Shown: positions 49,201 to 60,794, numbered from the stretch's first letter. The stretch: 64,000 nucleotides of DNA from Anopheles merus (GCF_017562075.2 NC_054084.1:2770001-2834000), one strand, 5' to 3'. Numbers and translations are program-made. Notes: generated by a model not told the origin, from the sequence alone.

Positions 49201-49404
49201 GCTGCACCCACGGTGAAGCGATCGAAGACCGCACGCAAAGGGCCCCGATGTCGTGCGGAGGGTCGCATTCCCAATCCGCTCGACCAGCATAGCTACTACG
49301 TTTGCCACCGAAAGAGTCAGAAAAAGTTTGTCAAAATGAAAATGACTTGCCCTTCGGGGCTTAAATACTGCGCAGCATCACAGTACTGTTCGTCGCACTG
49401 TTGA
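46220..49404 (+). CDS. secreted peritrophin-type chitin-binding protein
   Basis: Predicted extracellular chitin-associated protein of 896 aa, joined from 46220-46460 and 46955-49404 (phase 1, donor cgg|gtgagt, acceptor ggcacag). Residues 1-22 form a signal peptide (hydrophobic IVLVLIAVWV, then AxA). A complete CBM14 domain has six cysteines at 32, 43, 49, 64, 77 and 86; its last Cys comes from exon 2. A ~575-residue Ser/Pro/Gln-rich linker with a poly-Gly run near 47,461 follows, then a second complete CBM14 (Cys 664, 676, 682, 694, 707, 715), a Thr-rich mucin-like stretch and a third, altered CBM14-like domain ending at Cys896. CBM14 proteins bind chitin in the peritrophic matrix, trachea or cuticle; which one applies here is unknown. 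ATG 46,220 was chosen because the signal peptide follows it (context gaacaaaATG). Confidence 0.88.
46461..46954 (+). other. intron of the chitin-binding gene
   Basis: 494 bp, phase 1. Splicing restores the sixth Cys of the first CBM14 domain (VVP-DNDWEC), which is strong support for the junction. Confidence 0.85.
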
Positions 49405-49843
49405 ATGGTACTGGTTAATTTATGATTATTTATTTGATTTTAACATTATTTATAGACCCTAATTTTAGCGATGCGTTAGGAAAATGTAGACAGTAGACGT
49501 TGTTATTTTTGCTGAAAATGTCATGTTTTGTGTTTTCCTCGTTGTCTGAACCGTAAATTGAATACGAATATAATGAGAAAAAAGTAGCTGGTTGCATGTG
49601 TGAAGTAGATATGAAGATTTAATAAGTTAATTTGTCATTAAGATAAATAATAAATATTCTGAAATAAAGCCATGTGTTGAATAAAATCAATAAATAAATA
49701 ATATTATTTCGTCAACCCTTCATCCGAACACGGTGATTGTATAACAGTTGTGGTTTAAATTTTCAAAACAAAACTGTGCTACCAAACGCCGGACCACATT
49801 TCGCAAGATGTGTAGTGGTCGACCTGGAGATGTAAACATGTGA
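49405..49843. other. 3' UTR and intergenic sequence
   Basis: AT-rich sequence after the chitin-binding gene, with polyadenylation hexamers from 49,663 onward. No other feature seen. Confidence 0.6.
49663..49668 (+). terminator. candidate polyadenylation signal (chitin-binding gene)
   Basis: AATAAA about 260 bp after the stop, followed by more AATAAA copies within 40 bp. Confidence 0.6.
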
Positions 49844-49851
49844 CTGTTTAC
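49844..49851. repeat. target-site duplication, left copy
   Basis: CTGTTTAC, identical to 50,099-50,106. Confidence 0.85.
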
Positions 49852-50098
49852 TAGTGATGGGTCGTACGACTCCGCAAACGGATCCCGGAGTCGGGTGGGG
49901 CTTGGCTAGAATCGTTTCGGACCCGTGGGTGCAACGAGTTCGGTAGGTTCATACGAGTTCAATAGGTTCAGTAGGTCCAGCAAAGCATATGTGACAGCGA
50001 TCCATGGGTGCAACGAGTTCGGTAGTTTCATACGAGTTCAATAGGATCAATGTTGATGGTTCCGACGCGGTAGGTTCGGGTCGACCCGCCCATCACTA
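49852..50098. mobile_element. hAT-type non-autonomous miniature element (MITE)
   Basis: A 247-bp element with terminal inverted repeats TAGTGATGGG... and ...CCCATCACTA, flanked by a perfect 8-bp direct repeat CTGTTTAC. An 8-bp duplication and ends of this form are typical of the hAT superfamily. There is no transposase frame, so it is non-autonomous. Internally a ~45-bp segment rich in gagttcggtag/gagttcaatagg words is repeated with a 79-bp period (49,927 and 50,006). Its right end is about 490 bp upstream of the ABC transporter start codon. Confidence 0.85.
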
Positions 50099-50106
50099 CT
50101 GTTTAC
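50099..50106. repeat. target-site duplication, right copy
   Basis: CTGTTTAC, matching the left copy exactly. Confidence 0.85.
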
Positions 50107-50587
50107 CATATGACTGTCATACGTGGTTGTTTTGTTTTCGTTTTTTTCTCCACGTTTTGTCGCTTTTTTCTACACATAGCGCAACTATGTTGTAAATTAT
50201 TTCTAGTTTTAGTCCTACATACACAGCTGTCGGCTTCGCTAATCAAACACATACTTGTGCAGCCAATCGACTTTTTTTTCCAAAACAATTACTTGCACTG
50301 TGCCGGCCACCGTTGGCTTCCAAAGTTTTGATAAGCGACGATGAATAATAAGCCGGAAAAAGATGTGTCATCATAATCGTGGGTATTATGCAGTAGCGTT
50401 TTACATCGTAAGCAGCGTGTTTGGAGTGTGGAATCAAGTCACAATTTCAAGTGCAGCTGTATGTTTCTGTTTTCAGCTGACAGTTTTCCAGTGAAGTGAG
50501 AAATGCGCAAAGCGGAAACCTTTAGCCACAGCAAACGAAACTGAATCCTGTTTGGTTTTCTTCTCGACTGTTGTGGTGAAGAGAGCC
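50107..50587. other. upstream region of the ABC transporter gene
   Basis: About 480 bp without a coding feature. It presumably holds the promoter and 5' leader, but no clear TATA or initiator could be singled out. Confidence 0.5.
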
Positions 50588-53500
50588 ATGGTCGTCTGGG
50601 ACCAGTTCTGGACCGATATATGCCCAACCGGGTTGCGGCCTTGGGTGCAGACCAACAGTGACCTTGCCCCATGCTTCCAGGAGCTGATACTGCAATTGCC
50701 TGTTCTTGCGCTCTTCGCCACCTTCTCTGCGTACTACTATGGAACCCATTGGCGTACGGTGTCACGCAATCAGACACAGCTGCGAGCGTTGCGAGTGCGA
50801 ATCTTTGCCTCGCTAGGATTAACCTTCGTGCCAGCCTTGAAAGTGCTCTACATTTTCCGCCTGCATAAGGAGCTGTACCCGGTGGATATACTGCTCGCGT
50901 GTGTACAGCTGATAGCCTGGCCTATTCATTGCTGCTTTCTGCTATCTTCCGTACGCAAAGGTTCCCTCAGCCATCGCGGCCCTCTGGCCCTGATTGTGCT
51001 GTGGACGTCACTGTTTGCCTTAAGTGCCATTTGGTTGCACACAAACCTGTACACCGATTATTGGCTGTGGTATGCGGCCCAACTAGCGCTATACCTGTTC
51101 TACGGAGCAACACTTGTTGCGCCAGGGAATGCCCACTACGTGCGCCTCCGCCGGACGGATGATCAGGAGCGTCAAGCCTTACTGTCTCAATCATATACAC
51201 GTTTTTTCGAAGACATTGAAGAAACGGCACTGGGCCCTATCGAGGACGATGCGAATGTGCTCTCCAAGTTTGTATTTTACTGGGTACGGCCCTTAATCGC
51301 TAAGGCGGTGAGTGGAAAACTAAAGCGCAACGATGACCTGTTCGATCTGCCCGAAGCTCTTACGCTGCACCGTGTTACGGAGAAGCTCCAAACAGCGCTC
51401 AGTGAAACGAGCTCCTTGCTGAAAGCCCTGCACAAGTGTTTCGGATGGGAGTTCTATTTGATCGGTCTGCTGCGGCTACTTGGAGATCTGTCGGGTTTTG
51501 CAGGCCCCCTCCTGCTCGGCGCGTTGCTCCGTATGGAGATTAATGGCAACAGTACCGTACCAGTAGATCCTGCCGATTCCAGCGGTTCGTCCGATTTTGT
51601 AGCATATTACCATGCGCTTGGCTTATTTGGTTCGGCCATAATCAGTGCTTTCGCGGCAGTACACTTCAACTGGCGTATGACTTTCGTTAGCAGCAAAATG
51701 CGAATGTCCATCGTGACGGCCATCTATCAAAAGTCCCTAACGGCGAAGCAACTGCAAGCGGCTCGGCCAGAAATACTTAACTTGATGTCAACCGACACGG
51801 ACAGAATCGTTAACTCGTGTATTAGCTTCCACTCGTTTTGGAGCATCCCTTTCCAGCTGTTTACCACGCTCTACCTACTCTACACGCAGCTCGGTGTTGC
51901 TTTTGTTGCTGGTGTGCTGTTTGCAATATTGCTGATACCGATCAATCGCAAGATTGCGCAGAAAATTGGACAACTCTCGCAGGGCCTAATGGCAGCGAAG
52001 GATGCGCGTGTCACGATCACGACGGAAACCATCAGTGGAGCCAAAGACATCAAGCTAAACGCCTGGGAAGATGTTTTCATCAGCAAGATCCATCGCGAAC
52101 GAGGTGAAGAAATAAGCTTTCTAGCCAAGCGCAAGTATCTCGATGCACTGTGCGTATACTTCTGGGCCACAACTCCCGTGCTGATGTGCCTGTTTACGTT
52201 TGGCACATCCATCCTGCTCGGCAAACCACTCACTGCCGCAACGACCTACACCAGCGTAGCATTGCTCAATATGCTTATCGGTCCGCTAAACGCATTTCCC
52301 TGGGTATTGAATGGATTGACCGAGGCATGGGTATCGTTGAAGCGAGTCCAGGAACTGCTCGATCTACCCGACGTAAATCTGCAGGCCTATTATCGACCAC
52401 TGACGGCTTCCGATGCTGCCTTTGCCAATTCTTCCAAGCGTCCCGTCGTGCTGGCCATCAAGGATGGAAGCTTCGAGTTCGAAACAAAGCGCAGCCGGAA
52501 GGAGTTGGATTTGGTGCAGGAAGATATAATTGATTTCGCCTTCCGTGATCTCACGCTACAGGTACGGCAAGGAGAGCTCGTCTGCCTAGAAGGCCCCGTC
52601 GGTGGTGGCAAATCATCGCTGCTGCAGGTAATCATGGGCTACTTTCAGTGCACTGCCGGTGCGGTAGCGATTTCGATGGATGTAAAGGAAGGGTTTGGAT
52701 ATGTCGCGCAGACACCCTGGCTGCAGCAGGGGACCATTCGAGACAATATTCTATGGGGTGAAATATACGATGAAGCGCGATATAAAGCAGTGATTCATGC
52801 CTGTGCACTGCAGTATGATTTGGATGCGTTGCGTGGCGACAGCACGGGCGTTGGAGAACAGGGACGCACCCTTTCCGGTGGACAGAAAGCGCGCGTAGCA
52901 CTTGCTCGTGCAGTTTATCAGAACAAAAGCATCTACCTATTGGACGACATTCTGTCGGCGTTGGATGCGCACGTCGCATCGCACATAATTCGCCACTGTC
53001 TGTTCGGACTGCTCAAAGACAAGACGCGCATCATTGTCACGCAGCACTCGATGGTGCTTAATCGGGCGACGCAAATCCTTCACGTGGAAGCTGGCCAAGT
53101 TACGCAAAGCGATGCACCGAACGTGGGGTCGCTGTTGAGTGATTACGATGACTACGATGAGGATACAAGCACTACACTTTCCATGGCGAATGGCAGTACG
53201 TCGTACGGATCCGTGCGGGAGGATGACGACCAGCGAAGCAACGACAGCGTACTGATGGAAGAATCGCGTGAATTTGGTCATCTTGATCAAAAGGTGCTTG
53301 GAGCGTACTGGAAAGCAACTGGGCGTAGTCTTGGCTTTTGGGTCATCATGTCAGTACTCATGATGCAAGTGTCTCGCAATCTCACCGATGCATGGCTGGC
53401 GTACTGGGTCGGTACGACCAACGATATTGCTCCGAACAGCACCGGACTGGCGGAAAACCCCACCGTACTCGAGCTAAAAGAAGGCGACGGAGTGCTTGCT

Positions 53501-55198
53501 TTGGTCGACCATGCACTTTTACCAATACTTACCGATGGAAGCAATGGAACGGCAACACCGTTCTACTATTTAGGAGTTTATGCAACGCTAGCAATCAGCA
53601 ACAGTCTCCTGACGTTGCTGAGAGCTTTCCTTTTTGCGTATGCTGGCTTAAAAGCTGCCAAATGCATCCACGATCGTCTGCTCAACAGCGTGCTTTACGT
53701 TAGTATAAACACTTCTCTGTGTCATCGGTCACACTCATTTCTCTGCATTTAAAACATTTCCCATTTCTTTTCACAGACCAAATTGCAATTCTTCGATGTT
53801 GTCCCACTGGGAAGAATACTCAATCGCTTCTCATCCGATGTGTACGCCGTCGACGATACGCTTCCTTTCATAATGAACATCCTGTTGGCCCAATTTTTCG
53901 GACTGCTCGGTGCACTTTTGATCAGTCTGTACGCCATGCCCTGGCTGGGACTGCTGATTGTGCCTCTAGTGCCGATATACCTATCACTGCAAAACAAATA
54001 CCGCTTTGCATCGCGCGACATAAAGCGGCTTTCGAGCAATGCTCTTTCACCGCTGTACGCTCACTTTACCGAAACCTTGCAGGGGCTAACCACCATCCGA
54101 GCGCTGCGCGGCGAAAAACGTTTCCAGCGAGACTTTCTCTACAAGCTGGGTGAAAGCATAAAATCTCAGCTATCTGCAGCTGCGACGCAACAATGGCTTG
54201 GCCTGCGGTTGCAGCTGTTGGGCGCCTTTCTCGTCGGAGGATCCGGCCTGCTGGCGGCTATCACATCGGCCCACATGACCTCGCCCGAGCTGGTGGGATT
54301 GGCCATTTCCTACGCACTGTCCATCACCGGTCTGCTGTCGGGATTATTGTACGCTGTGGCCGAAACGGAACAGGAGTTCGTCGCTGTCGAGCGTATCAAT
54401 CAATACTGTCAGCTGGAGCCGGAAATCAATGCCGACGGATCCGCCGACCCGCCGTTCGGGTGGCCGTCCCAGGGCGTGGTGGTGTTCGACAACGTGCATA
54501 TGCGCTACCGAGAGCACTTGACCTGCTCAATTAGGTCCATCAACTTGAACGTGAAACCGTGCGAGCGCATCAGCATTGTCGGGCGAACGGGATCGGGAAA
54601 AACGTCCGTGCTGGCATCACTGTTGCGAGTAGCACCCCTGGACAAGGGCACCATAGCGGTGGACTTTGTAAATATAGCCACCCTGCCTTTGGATGTGCTG
54701 CGGAGCCGCATTGCGCTCATTTCGCAAGACCCGTTCCTGTTCAACGGTACAATTCGAGACAATCTCGATCCCCGTGCCGTACACATCGATTCCGAAATAT
54801 GGGAAGCCATCAACTGCTGCTTGGCAAGCCCGCTGGTGCAGGCCCTTGGTGGTTTGTATGGCCGTTTGGATGTTAGCGGAGCAAATCTTTCGGCGGGCCA
54901 GAAGCAACTGCTATGCCTAACCCGTGCGCTGCTGAAGAAATCCAAAATTGTGCTGATCGATGAAGGCACCTCCAACCTAGACTTTGAATCAGAATCGGCC
55001 ATTCAGCTGGTCTTGAAGAACGCATTTCGGGGCCGGACAGTCATTGTAGTGGCCCATCGATTGAAGGGCATTCTAGACACGGATCAGGTGTTCGTCATGC
55101 AGGATGGCACCGTCAACGAGCAAGGTGTGCCGCGTGATCTTGCCGAGCAACCAAATTCCTTATTTTATTCTTTACTGCAAGAGCAGCAAAACTCTTAG
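50588..55198 (+). CDS. ABC transporter, subfamily C (MRP7/ABCC10-like)
   Basis: ATP-driven export pump of a plasma or vesicular membrane, 1,510 aa from exons 50588-53698 and 53777-55198 (phase 0). Human ABCC10 is of similar length. The order is an N-terminal five-helix TMD0, linker, TMD1, NBD1, a charged DDYDED-rich linker, TMD2 and NBD2. NBD1 has Walker A GPVGGGKSS (669-677), signature LSGGQ (762-766) and Walker B IYLLDD (782-787). NBD2 has Walker A GRTGSGKTS (1306-1314), signature LSAGQ (1408-1412) and VLIDE (1429-1433). NBD1 has Asp787 where the catalytic Glu sits in NBD2 (Glu1433), the usual asymmetry of subfamily C. Relatives export lipophilic and conjugated organic anions; the substrate here is unknown. 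ATG 50,588 was chosen over upstream non-ATG codons. ABCC10 is the best guess within the subfamily. Confidence 0.9.
53699..53776 (+). other. 78-bp intron of the ABC transporter gene
   Basis: Donor gttagt and acceptor cttttcacag. Splicing gives VLY-TKLQFFD followed by the conserved PLGRILNRFSSD motif of TMD2, which confirms the junction. The donor is weaker than consensus. Confidence 0.85.
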
Positions 55199-55369
55199 CT
55201 AAACGTACATAAAAGGTACCCTTAGAATAGCCGATCTTCCGGTACACTATTATCAATTAAGAGCAGAAATACATAAACAACCAATGTAAATGTGTAATAT
55301 TTTACGATTCTTCAAATTCAATTACGATTGAGTACCACACAAACTGAAATTGATCTGCAATATTTCGGA

Positions 55370-55375
55370 AATAAA
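55370..55375 (+). terminator. candidate polyadenylation signal (ABC transporter)
   Basis: AATAAA about 170 bp after the stop. Confidence 0.55.
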
Positions 55376-55609
55376 TAATATGTTTTAAAAGTTACTTTAT
55401 GTTGGACCAAACAAGCTTTCCCCCCTCCTCTGTTCTCATTCGCCCAGTTCACAACACATACAAGCATGGGCTTGCTATACACTGTGAGCATGCCGCGAGA
55501 TGACAATCTCAATGCACTACACACACTCTCATTTTTGCTCGTTCGTTCAGCCACCTGTCATGTAAAGCTTAATTAGTGCGTGTGTACTCGCTGTTCTTCG
55601 CTGGACGAA

Positions 55610-55620
55610 TTATCTTATCA
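55610..55620. promoter_or_regulatory. double GATA-type motif upstream of XDH copy 1
   Basis: ttatcttatca contains overlapping minus-strand AGATAA and TGATAAG words. WGATAR elements drive gut and fat-body genes in flies and mosquitoes. The motif is short and can occur by chance. Confidence 0.35.
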
Positions 55621-55677
55621 AACCAGCTGTTTGTTCGCGATCCGTCCATTCTGTTACATTCCAAAAATTTTGTTAAG

Positions 55678-55684
55678 TGATAAG
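55678..55684 (+). promoter_or_regulatory. GATA-type motif TGATAAG
   Basis: A second full TGATAAG word 120 bp upstream of the XDH copy 1 start codon, within 70 bp of the first cluster. Confidence 0.35.
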
Positions 55685-55803
55685 CTCATTCGTTTTCATA
55701 TTTCATTTACTTCGCAACCTTGATTCGCGTTAGTTTTACCCAAGTGCACATCCGCTGTGTAATTAAGTAGGGCGTTGTCTCGAGCCAATAATACTAGTTC
55801 GCA

Positions 55804-58800
55804 ATGGAAAACTTAGCTCAGTTCAATTGCAATGTGCCACTGGTGCTGTTTGTGAACGGGAAAAAGGTGATCGACTCCTCTCCAGATCCGGAGTGCACCC
55901 TGCTGGTGTATCTGCGTGAAAAGTTGCGCCTCTGCGGCACGAAACTCGGATGTGCCGAGGGAGGATGCGGAGCATGTACGGTGATGGTGTCCAAGGTTGA
56001 TCGTAAAACGGGCTCGCTGCATCATCTGGCAGTCAACGCTTGTCTGACGCCCGTTTGTGCCGTTCACGGGATGGCTGTGACGACGGTCGAGGGCATCGGA
56101 AGTACTCGGACGCGCCTCCACCCCGTCCAGGAGCGCATCGCCAAAGCGCACGGCTCGCAGTGTGGCTTCTGTACTCCTGGTATCGTCATGTCGATGTACT
56201 CGTTGCTGCGCAGCTCTCCCGTTCCCTCGATGAAAGAGCTAGAGGTCGCCTTCCAAGGGAATCTGTGTCGCTGCACCGGCTATCGGCCGATCCTGGAGGG
56301 GTACAAAACCTTCACCAAGGAGTTCGGCACCAACTGCGCCATGGGAGACAAATGCTGTCGCAACGGCAATGGTAACGGATGTGGACAGAACGGCAACGGA
56401 GAGCTAGACACCGAGCTGTTCCAGCCGAACGAGTTCGTTCCCTACGATCCATCTCAAGAGCCCATTTTTCCACCGGAATTGAAGCTTTCCGACAAGCTCG
56501 ACTCTGAATCGCTCGTCTTTCGGACCTCCCGTACCGCTTGGTATCGACCAACAACGCTCAACGATCTGTTGGCCCTCAAGAAAGCCCATCCGGAGACGAA
56601 GATCGTCGTCGGTAACACGGAAGTGGGCGTGGAAGTGAAATTCAAACACTTTGAGTATCCCGTCCTCGCCAATCCCACCCAAATAAAGGAGTTGACGACG
56701 ATCGAGCGACAAGCGAGTGGACTCAAAATAGGATCTGCCGTCACGTTGATGGAAATGGAGATCGCGCTGCGGAAAGAAATCGAAACCGGTCCTGAAACCG
56801 AGACTCGACTGTACCAAGCGATCGTAGACATGCTGCACTGGTTCGCTGGAAAGCAGATCCGTAATGTTGCCTCTGTTGGAGGTAACATCATGACGGGAAG
56901 CCCCATTTCGGATCTAAATCCCATCTTCACGGCTGCCGCGATCGAGCTGGAAGTGGCCAGCCTGGACGGAGGCTTCCGCAAGGTGCGCATGGGCGATGAG
57001 TTCTTCACCGGTTACCGGAAGAACGTCATTCAACCACAAGAGGCGCTCGTGTCCCTGTTTATCCCACGCACTACCAAGGATCAATACTTCATCGCGCACA
57101 AACAGGCCAAACGCCGTGATGATGATATTGCCATCGTGAATGGGGCGTTCAATGTGCGTTTCCGACCCGGTACAGATATCGTCGATGAGATCCATCTGGC
57201 CTTTGGTGGAATGGCGCCCACGACAGTTCTGGCCAAGAAGACGGCCACCGCTCTAGTCGGGACGCGATGGGACGCGCAGCTCGTGGAGCGTTGCAATGAT
57301 TTGCTTGTGGAAGAGCTTCCCCTGAGTCCTTCGGCTCCGGGCGGCATGATCGTGTATCGTTGTTCATTGACTTTGAGTCTCTTTTTCAAGGCTTATCTTG
57401 CCATTGCACAATCGCTCGATAAGCAATCCATTCCCCACAGGACACCCGTTGGCGAGCGGGAGAAAAGTGGTGCAGATACGTTCCATACGCTGGTACCCAA
57501 GAGCACTCAGCTGTTCGAGAAGGTTTCTGGCGATCAACCGGCCACTGATCCCATCCGTCGACCGCAAGTGCACGCTTCCGCTTACAAACAAGTCACCGGA
57601 GAAGCTATCTATTGTGACGACATTCCGAAGTTTGCCAACGAGCTGTATCTAGCATTTGTGTACAGTACAAAGGCACACGCCAAGATTCTGTCGATCGATG
57701 CATCGGAAGCACTGAAACAGGAGGGTGTCCATCAGTTCTTTAGTGCAGATGACTTGACCGACGAGCAGAACCGTCTTGGTGCGATCGTGGAAGATGAACG
57801 TATATTCGCTAAAGACATCGTTACCAGCCAGGGTCAAATTATTGGAGCAGTGGTAGCCGACAATGAATCAATAGCGAAGACCGCTGCTAGAAAGGTACGG
57901 GTTGTCTACGAGGATCTGACACCGATAATAGTATCCCTGGAGGATGCAATTGATCGCGAAGCCTTTTTCCCCGAGGGATCATTACGTTTGGAGTACGGAA
58001 ATGTCGATGCCGCTTTCGATTCGGCCTACGTCATCGTGGAGGGTGAATGTCGCACGGGAGCTCAGGAACATTTTTACCTCGAGCCGATCGCATGCATCGC
58101 TTACCCGCGTGATTCAGACGAGCTGGAAATCATAAGCTGCAGCCAGCATCCGGCTGAAGCACAACGTAAAGTAGCCAACGCACTGAGCATTCCGTGCCAT
58201 AAAGTGTTTTCGCGTGTGAAACGTCTGGGTGGAGGCTTTGGAGGTAAAGAAACAAAGGTTGACCTTTTCGTCACACCCGTGGCGCTGGCAGCCTATCGCC
58301 TTCGACGGCCTGTTCGGACCGTCCTGGATCGATGCGATGACATGGCCGTTACTGGAACTAGACACCCGTTTTTGGTACGATACCGTGTGGCGGTATCGAA
58401 GGATGGACTGCTTTTGGCCGGCGAATACAAAGCGTACTCCAATGCAGGATATTCCAGAGATCTTTCGTATTCGGTGAGTATTTATACTTCATTGATGCTC
58501 GATCTTCGAACACTATAAAGATCAATCCATTTGTTTAGGTTATGCAACGTGCTCTTTTGCATATTCAAAACGCGTACAAGATATCCAACATTCGTATCGA
58601 AGGCTGGGTTTGTAAAACCAATTTACCATCCTGTACCGCGTTTAGAGGATTTGGATCGCCACAGGCAATGTTTGTGGCAGAAACCGTTATAAGACACGTT
58701 GCACAGGAGTTGAAACTCGATCACGTTTCGTTGATCGAGAAAAATTTGTACAAAAACGATGGAGATCATACCCATTACAACAAGCTGATAGAAAACTGTA

Positions 58801-59967
58801 CAGTCCGACGATGCTGGGACGATCTGCTTCAATCTTCCGCGTTTCGCCAGCGACAAACGCAAGTGGACGCATTTAACCGTGCTAATCGATGGCGCAAACG
58901 TGGCATCGACGCCGTGCCAACGATGTACGGCATCGCGTTCAACGTACCCGGCCTTGACCAATCCGGAGCACTGGTGCACGTCTACCAGGATGGCACCGTC
59001 CTGATCGCACATGGTGGCGTTGAGATGGGACAGGGATTGCACACAAAGATGATACAAGTGGCGGCCACCGCTTTGCAAATTCCGTTCGACAAAATTCACT
59101 GCTCCGAAACGGGCACCGACAAGATCCCGAACACATCGGCCACGGCCGCTAGCGTGGCGTCAGATTTGAATGGGGCAGCGGTTTTGGAAGCGTGTCGTAA
59201 ACTGCAATCACGCCTAGAGCCCTACCGGAAGAAGGACAGCGCCGGTGGTTGGAACGCTTGGATTCAGCAAGCGTATCTAGATCGAGTTTCACTGTCGGCC
59301 ACCGGGTTCTACGCCACACCGAACATTAACTACAATTTCCAGACCAACGCTGGCAATCCCTTCCACTACTATACGTTCGGTGCTGCATGTTCTGAGGTGG
59401 AAATCGATTGTCTCACCGGCGATCATCAGGTGCTGCGTACCGATATCGTCATGGACGTAGGTTCGAGCCTCAATCCGGCGATTGACATTGGACAAATCGA
59501 GGGAGGATTCATGCAGGGCTATGGAATGTTCATGCTCGAGGAGATGATCTATTCGCCCGCAGGGGAGGTATATTCGCGTGGTCCCGGCACCTACAAGCTG
59601 CCCGGGTTTGCGAACATCCCGGGAGAGCTTAACGTATCACTGCTAACTGGAGCACCGAATCCTCGGGCCGTATATTCATCCAAAGCTATTGGGGAGCCAC
59701 CCCTCTTCCTAGCATCGTCCGTATACTTTGCAATCAAGGCAGCCATTGAGGCCGCACGTTTGGAGGAAGGTCTCACCGGCAATTTCAACCTTATTGCTCC
59801 TGCGAGTTCAGCACGCATTAGGATGCTTTGCAGCGACACCATTACACGAAAGGTAAGTGCACACTTTTTGACAATTGTATATTGGGATTTGGAACTCAAC
59901 AAACGAAAATATGTCTTTACAGTTCACTGACGAAACTGGTGATGGATCGTGGAATGTTATGGCATAA
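55804..59967 (+). CDS. xanthine dehydrogenase, copy 1
   Basis: Molybdo-flavoenzyme of purine catabolism (hypoxanthine to xanthine to urate), cytosolic, 1,342 aa from exons 55804-58473, 58539-59852 and 59923-59967, all phase 0. The [2Fe-2S] ligands are Cys50, 55, 58, 80 and Cys120, 123, 155, 157. The FAD domain includes VGNTEVGVE and SVGGNIMTGSPISDLNP. In the molybdenum domain, Glu816 (GGGFGGKE) and Arg894 match bovine Glu802 and Arg880; aldehyde oxidases lack both, so this is XDH-type. Phe928 (FRGFG) and Glu1276 (GEPPLF) are also present. It is unusual in having Asn1025 where bovine XDH has Thr1010, in AFNVPGLDQ. It lacks the early intron seen in copy 2. Its first ~650 codons are nearly identical to copy 2, but its molybdenum domain is diverged. 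Confidence 0.92.
55885..57771 (+). repeat. duplicated tract, XDH copy 1 side
   Basis: 1,887 bp matching 61,843-63,729 without gaps. I see no difference from 55,885 to 56,882, then about twenty substitutions, several of them non-synonymous, to the right edge. Beyond 57,771 similarity drops to about half of residues. Confidence 0.9.
58474..58538 (+). other. 65-bp intron of XDH copy 1
   Basis: Donor tcg|gtgagt, acceptor ttgtttag, phase 0. It joins ...LSYS to VMQRALLH, continuous with the family pattern around the substrate-binding Arg. Confidence 0.85.
59853..59922 (+). other. 70-bp intron of XDH copy 1
   Basis: Donor aag|gtaagt, acceptor gtctttacag, phase 0. It leads to a 45-nt last exon. Confidence 0.85.
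59923..59967 (+). CDS. XDH copy 1, terminal 14-codon exon
   Basis: Encodes FTDETGDGSWNVMA and stop TAA. The SWNV-type ending resembles other XDH C-termini. It is too short for ORF finding; without it the frame would read on through the intron to a stop at 59,930. Confidence 0.85.
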   Translation, partial: FTDETGDGSWNVMA

Positions 59968-60347
59968 TAGAAGGGCTCTTTCTATCGTTGTGAGGTATAC
60001 ACAATCTACCGTATTCTTAGTAATTCCTTCGATTCCCTACTGTTCGGCATGTTTTGGTCGATAAATGAACACCAGAAACATTGAATTCATTTGAGAAGCC
60101 ATATAACCCGTTAGAAATACACCTGTCTCTACATTCTTTATCCGCTACTTTCTATTTCTTTACCACTGAGTGCTTTGGAAATGTCTTAAATCAGAGACAA
60201 TGTATCCGAAAAGACAGTTTCACAAGAGCAAAGCTCGCATTCATCGCTGTGTAGAGAACGAAAACTTAGATGAGGACAGTCCTTCTTGGAATTGAGGTTG
60301 GACTAGTGCACCTGAAGCTTAACTAAATAACCACAACTTGGTCATAC

Positions 60348-60353
60348 AATAAA
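60348..60353 (+). terminator. candidate polyadenylation signal (XDH copy 1)
   Basis: AATAAA about 380 bp after the stop. Confidence 0.45.
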
Positions 60354-60416
60354 ATAAATCAGCTCAAACGGAAGCAGAATCAACGCCACGACCCGATGTA
60401 ATAGGTATACCGCTTT

Positions 60417-60423
60417 CTTATCT
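60417..60423 (-). promoter_or_regulatory. GATA-type motif (AGATAAG on minus)
   Basis: cttatct on plus, upstream of XDH copy 2. A further TGATAAG lies at 61,093-61,099 in its probable leader. Confidence 0.25.
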
Positions 60424-60788
60424 TTGCACTATCACCATTATAATCGCGTGTGCAAGATTGTAAACATTCGGTTTTCTTCCCTCGTCTTCTTAGCAGGATT
60501 CACCGCCATCCCCGAGGTATGCCGATTTGAAGCGGAATTCACGAGGAAGACACGAGCAACGCTTTACTCTCTCTCTAGGGAATGGATTTACATAGAGAGA
60601 TAGGTCGTATTCTCTCCCAACGATGTAAATATGCTGCTTCCAAGAACGGAAGCCCAATGGCGTTGGTTCCCGAACCGCTGTTTTTTACTCTCCTACGCTC
60701 TGTTTGGAGCTCCCAGCTGATGGGACGTCCACAGGGTTAAACACGGTGAAAGACACACTTAAGTCACGTTCCAATCCGCTCTCCGAGC

Positions 60789-60794
60789 TCAGTC
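60789..60794 (+). promoter_or_regulatory. candidate initiator for XDH copy 2
   Basis: TCAGTC fits the arthropod initiator TCAKTY about 390 bp before the start codon. No downstream promoter element is found at the proper spacing, so this is weak. Confidence 0.2.

Larger units (their letters stand above)
55199..55803. other. ABC 3' UTR and XDH copy 1 upstream region
   Basis: About 600 bp shared by the end of the transporter gene (AATAAA at 55,370) and the promoter and leader of the next gene. GATA-type motifs are listed separately. Confidence 0.6.
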
